Below, in pieces: positions 42,843-52,119 of a stretch of DNA of 64,000 nt. The notes beneath the pieces were generated by a model. That model made no database searches. It saw nothing but the letters and a program-made list of their open reading frames with translations, and was not told the origin of the DNA. This stretch comes from Marsupella aquatica. Taxonomy: Eukaryota > Marchantiophyta. The stretch spans positions 7,192,001-7,256,000 of the forward strand of contig OZ316894.1 in assembly GCA_973895155.1 (NCBI GenBank). The letters are read 5' to 3'. Each line of letters opens with the position of its first letter. Positions within the stretch are counted from its first letter, which is position 1. The position numbers and the translations under genes were made by a program.

Positions 42843-45181
42843 TGTGGTGCGTCCCATGGCTCCCTAAACCCAAGAAACCCCCCAGCTCAAGCCGATTCCC
42901 GCAGGTTTCGCGCTTGGCGAGGCCGTTTCCGCGGCTTAGCGGCATGGGACGCTGCTAACCTCCTCCTACTCTTACTATTAGCCTTTTACCCACATATACT
43001 GGACAGATCCTTCATCGGGTCATGAGATACGTAGCCGGCCTAATCTAGGCCTTCCCTTGTCTTCCTCTCCTTCTGGTTAGGTATGTTTGGATTCCGCCGC
43101 CGGAATGATCCCCAATAGGCTTGGTTAAGCCGCTAAGACCTCTCTCAGCTCGACACATCCAACTCTCACTCCCTTGTTTACTTTCCTTCCTTCTGGTAGA
43201 TGTGGGCACTCTTCACACAAGTTAATGCGACACACAAATAGCAAAATGACTCCTTCTGACTGAGTCATACCATGCACTTGCCATACAAACAGTACATCTC
43301 ATACACAAGTTCTGCGAACTGAGCCGTGAGGCCAACTCTATTCAGCTCTTAGGCATGAGGAAACATGAATATACACAAGGTCACGGTATGACTAACCGAG
43401 AGCTTCTCTTACTACTTGATCCCAGCCCGGCTGGTGCAACTAAAAACTTGCTAAAGAAGAGGCCCTGAGCTCCCCGCTGCCCAGGTACTTATCCTGGTAG
43501 TGGATCCGCCTAATTCTTTGCAGCATAAGCCTAATCTACCTAACAGTAATCTACTTGCCCGAAACTACCTATGTACAGCAAGGCAGGAGCACAAGTGTTG
43601 CTCCTACCAGTGGAACCGCAATCCCACTAAGCTAAGTGTCAGGGCCGCTCCTGGTCCTGATCCTAATCCTAAACTTGGAGATCAGCGCCCGCCCTGCCCA
43701 CTCACGCCTCCTACCTCCACGTCCGCCTTTCCTAATAGGAACGGCGCCCTTGCACCGCCACGACACCGGTGGTGGATCCTCAATGGACGCCCCCAATGCT
43801 TCCTCCGCAACCACTGCCGTTGGTCCATCCTCTGACAGATTACCTGCCTCTGACCGAGTCAACTTTTCGGCATGACTGGGCCCACCCTCGGCTTCGGCAT
43901 CGGATCGGGAATCATTCTCGGCTACGGCCTCAGCCTCAGCCTCGGCTTTAGCCACTGTCTCCCTGGCCTGCTCAAGAGGTGGATCTGGGATACCGGCCTC
44001 ATTATTGAGTAGTTTGGCTTGGGCCGCGCCATCCCCACCTTTGGTGATAGCGGAATCTATTGCCGTGCTCATGCCGGAGGTTGGTGCTGGGTCTACCTCC
44101 TTGGTCACCACGGCCAGTGGAGTCGTATTACTCCTTGACCCTGAAGGTTTCCGCTTCTTCTTCTTTTCTGGTTCGGCAACTGGTCCCTTCCCCTTCCCAC
44201 TTACTTCCGTCACTGGTGCAGGTGGCGCGGCTTGTTCTTCGGCCAGTACCACTCCTGGTAACTTGGTTGCCCCAATTGGAGTTGGGCCTGATGAAGACAA
44301 GCACTTAAATACTGCGGCTTGTTTCTTCAACCGCTCTGTTTGGTTGTCGGCCCACCGCTGTAGGTTCTCCATCTTCCTCGTGAGTTCCTCCAACTCCTCC
44401 TGGGTCTCATCCAGGTCCCTGCGCGCCTCCTCTAGTTCCTTCTGGGCTTCCTCCCGTTCCCTGTGGGATTCCTCCAGTTCTTTCTTCAAGGTAGCCCTCT
44501 CCTCCCATGTTGCTCTTAGCTCCTTGTCGAGCTCCGCTACGACCTCAGACTCATGTTATTCATCTTGGCATAAGTCTGGTCGAGCTGGGCGTCCTTCTCC
44601 CGCAGGTCGGCCTTGAAGCTGGCCGTCAGGGACGCAAGCTCCTGCTGTAGCGCAATAATCCCTTGATAGGATTTCCCTAACTCGGCCTCCTTCTACTCAA
44701 GGACTCCGTGGATTTTCTCGAGCTCCCCCTTCAATGCCCTCTCCCTTCTCTGAGTCTCCGCCGTGACCCGGTTGTTGACTGCTATATGGGCCTCTTCTGC
44801 GTTTCTCAGCTCCTTCCATTTCTCCCTGTCCTTGATTGCGTCGGCCAATTCTCCCTGGGTCTGAGTCAGTTTATCCTTGATAATCTGATTATCAGCCTGC
44901 GCTATGTCCAACTGCCCCTGTATGATGTTCAGCTCATGCCACTTAATCCTCAGTTCATCTTGGGCTTTCTTGGCCGCCTTTAGATCTTCAATCTTGGCTT
45001 CCATCCTCCTAAGCCGCCGGATGACCTTGTCCTTCTTGCTTCTCTCTAAAGCCACCGCTTCTTCTAATTGGTTCTTCTCCAACTGCTCCCTATGGAAAAA
45101 GGGTCCTACCTCCAACTCCTCCCCAAAGATGCCGAGCGCAAGTTCCCCACACATCTCACCATACTCCATGGCTCTATTCTT

Positions 45182-46568
45182 TGTGGTATGGGTGTCCCTG
45201 CAATTTTTTCTGGAAACTTGTTTATTTTTAGCATATCACAAGATTTACTTACACTTTAGACACCTTCCGGCCAACATTTACTTGTTCTGGACACTTATAG
45301 AAATATTTGACATCTCCGGCTTTCCTGACGATTCCTAGTGTACTTTGCCCGACGCTGTGACCAGCGCCCGTTTCTTTTACTCAAGACGCTGCGGAAGCGT
45401 CCAACCTCCTCATGACGCTTTTGGCAGTGCCCGACCGCCACCAAGACTCTATGAGGATTTCGACCGACGCTGTGGAAAGCGTCAGCTTCAACACACGACG
45501 CTGTGAGCAGCGTCCACCCTAGTATTGACGCTGTGAGCAGTGTGAGCAGCGTCCGTTGGTTTTACTTAAGACGCTTCTAGCAGCGTCCAGATTCTCCCGA
45601 CGCTTCTAGCAGCGTCCGCTCAACACTTAGTTTTTGAAGTAGATTACTAGTAAAGTAGTATTCTACCACCCTTGTTGAAGTACTTATGCTGTGCTTCTCC
45701 CTTGTTTAGTTTTAAGCTTGGAAAGGCACGACTGTTCTTACCTCCTCCATTTTAGGATTCCAGCACTTATAAGACAGAGTAGAATGCTCATTTGAAGTAG
45801 AGAGAAATAGAGTTAATACTGTATTCAGAATTGAGTCTTCTGAATAGTTTTCTCCTCCTTCCATTGTAACAAGGCATGCTGTGAGTGTTTTGTATGGAAG
45901 TAAAGCTATATTGATTGAAGTTAAGATTGAATTCAAGAGATTCCTGTGGTGATTGAATTCAGTTGCAGATTTCTGAAACTCGTATTGAATTCACTGCTAG
46001 GCTTGCTTGCAGAGTCGGGATTCGCTAGCCAATTCAAGAATAGTTAATGATAAATGAGAAGTAAATTCTGATTCTCAGAGTAGTTAGTACTGTTGCTTTG
46101 ATTCTGGAATATGGTTTAGAGTTTGACTGAATTGCGTATCGCTGATGTCAAACCATGTTGACGGCATTTTAAATCATATCATTCATTTGCAATCAGAAAG
46201 CTTCTGCTTCATCAGATTGAGAATTCCATTATCATTAACCTTTGTGTTTTGAAGAGTGAGATGGATGAATTATGAGATAGATTTCATGTCTATACTGAGC
46301 CCAAATCCTTTCTGAAGGAGTGGCAGTAGCTTGTAGTCTCTAAATCCTTACTCATTTCTTCTCTAATTCATAAATCAGAAGTTCAGTTACTTTGTTGTTT
46401 GTTTATTCGATTTTTTTATTGAGAAGTGAAGTCAACATAGAGCTCAAGACTCTAAATCACTCGGAGTGATAAAAGTTATACAATTCATTCTGAAATCTGT
46501 TCTTAAAGGGATCGAAACCCTGGTTTTAGGTGAGGAGAGTCACTTTTGATACTTAGCACTATACGACA
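45182..46568 (+). repeat. 5' LTR of element C
   Basis: TGTGGTATGGG...CTATACGACA, 1387 bp. Contains an eight-unit hairpin array at 45351-45616. Confidence 0.95.
45351..45616. repeat. array of GACGCT...AGCGTC hairpins in the C LTR
   Basis: Eight short inverted repeats of the form GACGCTgtgagcAGCGTC or GACGCTtctagcAGCGTC, 17-27 bp each, with unrelated 13-35 bp spacers. Some carry one-base arm changes (45414-45431, 45528-45553). Repeated in the 3' LTR at about 50902-51167, where 50938 is the one LTR difference I see. Confidence 0.9.
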
Positions 46569-46574
46569 TCTTTT

Positions 46575-46594
46575 TGGCGCCGCTGCCGGGGAAC
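46575..46594 (+). other. primer binding site of element C
   Basis: TGGCGCCGCTGCCGGGGAAC, 6 nt after the 5' LTR. It matches the usual tRNA-Asp PBS of Athila/Tat elements with one change (GCTG for GTTG). Confidence 0.85.
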
Positions 46595-47786
46595 GAATTT
46601 AAGATTGAATTGACGTACAGGCAGTGTATGCCAGAAGGAGCTAGACGGGAGAGGAATTCACGTTCTACTATAATTGTGAAGATGCGTCATCACTCCAGTT
46701 AAAAAGATGAAGAGCTTCCATTTCGAGGTGATGCCGTACTCTATCCAAAGCGCCCCGGAAGCTCTCTTAAGAGTATTGGAAAAATTTGTGGTGCCAAACT
46801 TAAGAGAAGAAACCGCCCTCCCACCAGAAAAGGCCTCACAGAGAGGAGCTGTTGCTCGTCAAGTTGCTTTGGAGATAGTCGAAGACACCAAAGACACTTT
46901 GAGTGACAAGTGAAGTTATTCTAACGTTGCTCGGGACGTATGATTTGTAAAATTGTCCAACCATCCTGGTTCGTGTGACCGATGCCACCTATCCGATCTT
47001 TGGGAACATTAAGAATTAGGAATTTGAGGAATCGTTATGTTAATTCTTGGGTTCTGAGCCTGAGAGGGAGGAATGGCATACATTGGTTAACTATCACCTG
47101 GTGGGAAGATGAAAGTTTGCATTTAGTAATATTAAGGCTGAATGGTAGGATCACACAGGAGTGATATTTAGTCATTTCCATTCGGGAGTTAGCGGAAAGA
47201 ATCATGCACCAGGAATTGCGTAGAAGATTAGGAAGGAGTTAGATGTCTGATTAGTAGGATGGCCTAGTGTAGCGTACCATGTGGTAAAGAAATTTCAGGG
47301 TGAAGGAAGTCGGAGATTATGGGGAACGCCCGGTTCCAGTAATCGCCACCGTAAAGGAGATAAGGAAGGACGCCGCGAAGAGCGTCCAATGCGATTCGTC
47401 CCAGAAGATTCCGCAAGTCAGGACGCTTCGAGTAGCGTCCGATCCCAGTGGACGCTGTGAGCAGCGTCCGGTGGAATCTGTGACGAACCAACGTGCGCGA
47501 CGCTTCTGGTGTGCCTTTCCGCGTCTCAACCTGAAGGACGCACCAGAGAAAACGAGGTTTTAGAATCTCGGCTGGTCACTGAAGGGAAGTATTAGCTACG
47601 GGATAGCAAGGGGGAGGAATCATGCAAGGGATGTTGAACGACGCTACGGGAAGTCACTTTGAGGAAGCAGGTTCATATCTCCCGGAGTGGGGTGATAACG
47701 TCGCACCTAAATGATGACTCCTTGCATAAAGACTCCTGAGGAGCGGGTCTGGTGTCTCAAAATCACCCGTGCTTGGAGAATGAGGG
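46595..47786 (+). other. untranslated leader of element C
   Basis: A 1.2-kb leader between PBS and gag with short frames only. At 47370-47525 it holds three or four more GGACGC...GCGTCC hairpins like those of the LTR. Possible packaging or dimerisation region, by position only. Confidence 0.6.
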
Positions 47787-49262
47787 ATGTCTGAGGGAGA
47801 TCCACCGAATAAAAGAAAACCTACCAAGACCTCCAGTAATTCGGATGCTGCAAAATTAGTAGTGACCCCTCGCACATTGTTACCCGAATTCCAGTCACCA
47901 GGAGCACCTGCACCGGGTAGTGTGTGGAAACAAGTGGGATCTATTCAAGAGGCAAGTGGCTCTTTGGAAAGGCCCACGTCGACCCGACCCCTGTTTGTAA
48001 ATCTTCGTTCAGGTCCAAAACTTATTGGTTCTCAAAAGACCAAGCTCCGCCAGCAGACAGTACGTTCGGTGAACCAAATTGACTCTGGTGTGGATAGTAC
48101 CACTGAGAGGGCCTTATCTCATACCGAAGGAAGAAATTTGGGTTTGCCCGAGAATACAGTTGCAGAATCGCTGGCCCAAGATAATTCTGTCGATCTTTCA
48201 CAATTGGATAATCCAGAACCACTGAGTGAAGCCGGTGGTTCGTCTTCTAGTGAGACAAGCAGCAGTTCAGGCTTGGGCAGCCCAAACCCATTTGCTACCC
48301 GATCAGCTCTTCCTTTCGTTACCCTCCTAGCTCCAACCACGATGGCTCGAAATAATGTGAGGTACGACCGGTTCTTCGGTACTTCCAAGGAGGATGCAGA
48401 GGTGTATTTGAAAGAATTTGAAGCTGCAGCTGCATCCAATGGACAGAGTCAAGACGCTGAAAAAGCCAATCTGTTTGGTGGTCTAATGAAAAAGGGTGCT
48501 CAGAAATGGTATGACCGTTTTCCGGACAAGCAGGATTGGGGGAAATTGAAGGCTGCTTTCTTGGCCAAATATAAAGAAGAAGGAGCAGCTGCGCGTGCCT
48601 TTGCCCGAATCTCACATCTGCACATGAAGAAACATGGGTCTGTGAGGAAATATGCCGACAAATTATTGGATTTGGTAGATCAATATAATCCAGCTACCTC
48701 GAAATCTACTATCAAGGACTGGTTTATTAACGGTTTACCCTCCAGGATTGCTCGTTACGTGAGACGAGAAGGTGGCACCACTTTGGAAGAAGTACAAGAG
48801 GCAGCCCAGAAGTACGTAGACTCGGAGATTTCAGAGAGAAAACGAGTTAAGAAGGACCTGAAGAAAGACAAAAGAAAGAAGAAGAAAACGTCCAGGTCTA
48901 AATCTGACTCGGAGACGGAATCAAGTGGAAGTAGCACTAGTGAGGAGGACGAGAGTACAAATTCGAGCACTAGTGATAGTTCAAGCTCAAGTTCCGACTC
49001 AGAATCCGTTGCTCCTAAAAAGAAGAAATCCTCTGTAAAAGGGAATAATAAAGTTCCCAACCAGAAGAAGATGGATCGCATGATGGAAGAACTCTCTGGC
49101 CAATTGTCCAAGTTGAATGTCAATATCGCCGCGGTAAAACCAGTACGAAGGTTGCCTGCTCCCATGAGAATGAACGTATGGTGCACCCGATGCAGTCAGC
49201 AGGGACACCCATACCACATGGAAACGGTTGCGCCATGCTATCAGTCGACAGATCTTTCCTGA
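47787..49262 (+). CDS. gag: gag protein of element C, 491 aa
   Basis: It opens MSEGDPPNKRKPTK. Residues 1-180 are Ser/Pro-rich. A Retrotrans_gag domain follows (about 185-345: YDRFFGTSKEDAEVYLKEFE, LFGGLMKKGAQKWYDRFP, FLAKYKEEGAAARAFARIS, VRKYADKLLDLVDQYNP, DWFINGLPSRI). Then a Lys-rich and Ser/Glu-rich linker and the start of a zinc knuckle CTRCSQQGHPYH near the C-terminus. The knuckle's last Cys is not at the canonical spacing, and the frame ends soon after, overlapping ORF2 by 35 nt. A 1-nt indel there may have separated the two. Confidence 0.85.
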   Translation: MSEGDPPNKRKPTKTSSNSDAAKLVVTPRTLLPEFQSPGAPAPGSVWKQVGSIQEASGSLERPTSTRPLFVNLRSGPKLIGSQKTKLRQQTVRSVNQIDSGVDSTTERALSHTEGRNLGLPENTVAESLAQDNSVDLSQLDNPEPLSEAGGSSSSETSSSSGLGSPNPFATRSALPFVTLLAPTTMARNNVRYDRFFGTSKEDAEVYLKEFEAAAASNGQSQDAEKANLFGGLMKKGAQKWYDRFPDKQDWGKLKAAFLAKYKEEGAAARAFARISHLHMKKHGSVRKYADKLLDLVDQYNPATSKSTIKDWFINGLPSRIARYVRREGGTTLEEVQEAAQKYVDSEISERKRVKKDLKKDKRKKKKTSRSKSDSETESSGSSTSEEDESTNSSTSDSSSSSSDSESVAPKKKKSSVKGNNKVPNQKKMDRMMEELSGQLSKLNVNIAAVKPVRRLPAPMRMNVWCTRCSQQGHPYHMETVAPCYQSTDLS

Positions 49263-50166
49263 AGCATCTTCCCAGGATTTTGAACAGGGAGAAGCACCTA
49301 TCGGAACAGACGAGCTACCCCTTCCTGTACTTTTGACAGATCGAACTAACCAGGAAGTCTCTTTACCTAGCGATAATTTTAAAGAAGAACTTCCTGTTTT
49401 AGTACCAATGCATCCCATTGCAGATCAACCAGCTACTGTTGCAAGAGAAGAATTTGAACCACTGGAGCCCGAACCTTCTGCTCCTTCGTCTCCTGTTACA
49501 TTGCCAATTCGACCAGTTAAGGAGTCAGTGATTCCTTCCGCTATGCCAGATGTAATTTTCCGTTGGATAGGAGCACCAAGTGATGGAGAAGAAGACGAAG
49601 ACCCTCGCATTATCAGAGTACCTCCTCGACTTCGGCATACAGTGGATTTGCCACCCCGAAATCCTATCCCTAATTTGGCTTCAATTCACAGGTGGGAGAA
49701 GAAACATTTTCGAGTAGCTTTTCGACATCTGGAGATGGAGAGCATTTTGCAGCAGCAGCAGATTTTGCCAATGACATCCCATCCGAGGATTCGTAGTTTG
49801 ATTCGCACATATGAACCTGGGAAGGCGGTTCCTCCCATTGATAAGGACAGACGACATAAGTTTTCGGAGTTCGAAATTTGGTGTTGGGTGTATATGCTTC
49901 GACGAGCTCAAGCTCCATTTCCGCCCCTTGTGCCGGAAATTCCATGGCCCTATCCATACTATGTTTGGGTTTGTCCTGGTGGGTTTGCTATTCCAATTAA
50001 ATATGAGAAGAAGCTTGTTAAGCTAAGGGAGCAGTTGATTACAAAACAATGTATGCTACCGGCTTCCCAAGGGTTCAAGTCGCTTAGGTGTTTAGCGTTC
50101 CTACCTATTATTCCTTCTTATCCGGATGTGATTATTCAAGGTGTTTTATCTAGGACACAGATTTGA
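49228..50166 (+). CDS. ORF2 of element C, unknown protein of 312 aa
   Basis: It overlaps the gag end in the +1 frame. A Pro/Glu-rich first half (PLEPEPSAPSSPVTLPIRP) is followed by a Trp/Tyr/Pro-rich second half (FEIWCWVYMLRRAQAPFPPLVPEIPWPYPYYVWV). No ATG-independent domain is recognised. It is continuous in frame with ORF3 apart from a TGA at 50164-50166, so gag, ORF2 and protease may originally have formed one polyprotein. By position it is the spacer between nucleocapsid and protease. Confidence 0.6.
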   Translation: MRHAISRQIFPEASSQDFEQGEAPIGTDELPLPVLLTDRTNQEVSLPSDNFKEELPVLVPMHPIADQPATVAREEFEPLEPEPSAPSSPVTLPIRPVKESVIPSAMPDVIFRWIGAPSDGEEDEDPRIIRVPPRLRHTVDLPPRNPIPNLASIHRWEKKHFRVAFRHLEMESILQQQQILPMTSHPRIRSLIRTYEPGKAVPPIDKDRRHKFSEFEIWCWVYMLRRAQAPFPPLVPEIPWPYPYYVWVCPGGFAIPIKYEKKLVKLREQLITKQCMLPASQGFKSLRCLAFLPIIPSYPDVIIQGVLSRTQI

Positions 50167-50178
50167 AGGACACCATTT

Positions 50179-50655
50179 ATGAGAGATATCAAACGGTGTT
50201 GTCATTTATATGTATATAAGCCGTTACTTTTGCAGCATCCTGCAATTGTTTCCTTCTTTCTCCTTCGAATTGATATTTATCTGCTCATGTGGGACATCAA
50301 AGCTACTATGGATTGTTGGAATTCTTTACCCCGTGCTTTCCAACATTCCTTTGAAGGCAAGATCAAACTGGGAGGACATGCTATTCAACACTTTGTTATT
50401 GATCCAGGCTCTCGAATTAATTTCCTCTCCCACAGACTGTGCCAGCAATTTGTTCATCAAGAAGTACAACCGATATCTGCTCAGATATCAATCGATGGAC
50501 GAATCATTAATCTTTGGGGAAGAGTTAAAGGAGTCCCAATACAGATCGGAGAAGAATTCCATGACCTCGATTTTTATATTCTGGATTCGGATATCTCCCA
50601 ACTCCCGTCAATGATTTTGAGCACTACTTGGATTATTAAGCCAGAATATTATTAA
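50179..50655 (+). CDS. retropepsin-like protease of element C
   Basis: The central part reads HAIQHFVIDPGSRINFLS, a D-x-G-S active-site region with Pro after the catalytic Asp. ISIDGRIINLWGRVKGVPIQIG (flap region) and FYILDSDISQLPSMILSTTW (the I-x-G/LL-x-W region of retroviral-like proteases) follow. Same frame as ORF2. The first ~45 residues are unassigned. No polymerase frame follows before the PPT at about 50719-50732. Confidence 0.7.
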   Translation: MRDIKRCCHLYVYKPLLLQHPAIVSFFLLRIDIYLLMWDIKATMDCWNSLPRAFQHSFEGKIKLGGHAIQHFVIDPGSRINFLSHRLCQQFVHQEVQPISAQISIDGRIINLWGRVKGVPIQIGEEFHDLDFYILDSDISQLPSMILSTTWIIKPEYY

Positions 50656-50718
50656 TGAAGAACATGTCACTCGCTTCTGATTCAATTCGGTCATGTCTTG
50701 TGGGGACACGGCGAAATT

Positions 50719-50732
50719 TAAGTGGAGGGCTA
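50719..50732 (+). other. polypurine tract of element C
   Basis: AAGTGGAGGGCTA directly before the 3' LTR start TGTGGTATGGG. Same core (AAGTGG-RG-GCTA) as the PPT of element B. Confidence 0.8.
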
Positions 50733-52119
50733 TGTGGTATGGGTGTCCCTGCAATTTTTTCTGGAAACTTGTTTATTTTTAGCATATCACAAGATTTACT
50801 TACACTTTAGACACCTTCCGGCCAACATTTACTTGTTCTGGACACTTATAGAAATATTTGACATCTCCGGCTTTCCTGACGATTCCTAGTGTACTTTGCC
50901 CGACGCTGTGACCAGCGCCCGTTTCTTTTACTCAAGACACTGCGGAAGCGTCCAACCTCCTCATGACGCTTTTGGCAGTGCCCGACCGCCACCAAGACTC
51001 TATGAGGATTTCGACCGACGCTGTGGAAAGCGTCAGCTTCAACACACGACGCTGTGAGCAGCGTCCACCCTAGTATTGACGCTGTGAGCAGTGTGAGCAG
51101 CGTCCGTTGGTTTTACTTAAGACGCTTCTAGCAGCGTCCAGATTCTCCCGACGCTTCTAGCAGCGTCCGCTCAACACTTAGTTTTTGAAGTAGATTACTA
51201 GTAAAGTAGTATTCTACCACCCTTGTTGAAGTACTTATGCTGTGCTTCTCCCTTGTTTAGTTTTAAGCTTGGAAAGGCACGACTGTTCTTACCTCCTCCA
51301 TTTTAGGATTCCAGCACTTATAAGACAGAGTAGAATGCTCATTTGAAGTAGAGAGAAATAGAGTTAATACTGTATTCAGAATTGAGTCTTCTGAATAGTT
51401 TTCTCCTCCTTCCATTGTAACAAGGCATGCTGTGAGTGTTTTGTATGGAAGTAAAGCTATATTGATTGAAGTTAAGATTGAATTCAAGAGATTCCTGTGG
51501 TGATTGAATTCAGTTGCAGATTTCTGAAACTCGTATTGAATTCACTGCTAGGCTTGCTTGCAGAGTCGGGATTCGCTAGCCAATTCAAGAATAGTTAATG
51601 ATAAATGAGAAGTAAATTCTGATTCTCAGAGTAGTTAGTACTGTTGCTTTGATTCTGGAATATGGTTTAGAGTTTGACTGAATTGCGTATCGCTGATGTC
51701 AAACCATGTTGACGGCATTTTAAATCATATCATTCATTTGCAATCAGAAAGCTTCTGCTTCATCAGATTGAGAATTCCATTATCATTAACCTTTGTGTTT
51801 TGAAGAGTGAGATGGATGAATTATGAGATAGATTTCATGTCTATACTGAGCCCAAATCCTTTCTGAAGGAGTGGCAGTAGCTTGTAGTCTCTAAATCCTT
51901 ACTCATTTCTTCTCTAATTCATAAATCAGAAGTTCAGTTACTTTGTTGTTTGTTTATTCGATTTTTTTATTGAGAAGTGAAGTCAACATAGAGCTCAAGA
52001 CTCTAAATCACTCGGAGTGATAAAAGTTATACAATTCATTCTGAAATCTGTTCTTAAAGGGATCGAAACCCTGGTTTTAGGTGAGGAGAGTCACTTTTGA
52101 TACTTAGCACTATACGACA
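50733..52119 (+). repeat. 3' LTR of element C
   Basis: 1387 bp, same ends as the 5' LTR. One substitution noticed (GACGCT in the 5' copy, GACACT here, about 50936). Confidence 0.95.

Larger units (their letters stand above)
45182..52119 (+). mobile_element. Element C: non-autonomous gag-protease Ty3/gypsy retrotransposon
   Basis: 6938 bp with TSD TTCTT (45177-45181 and 52120-52124) and two 1387-bp LTRs that, by eye, differ at a single base. It has a PBS of the tRNA-Asp-like TGGCGCCG type and a PPT. Inside are gag, a second frame and a retropepsin-like frame, but no reverse transcriptase, RNase H or integrase. It must rely on enzymes of another element. It is the youngest insertion in the window. 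Confidence 0.95.

Noticed and set aside
45351-45616. CRISPR-like array of short repeats
   Set aside because: Units are hairpins of variable length with irregular spacers inside a retrotransposon LTR. This is plant nuclear DNA and there are no cas genes.
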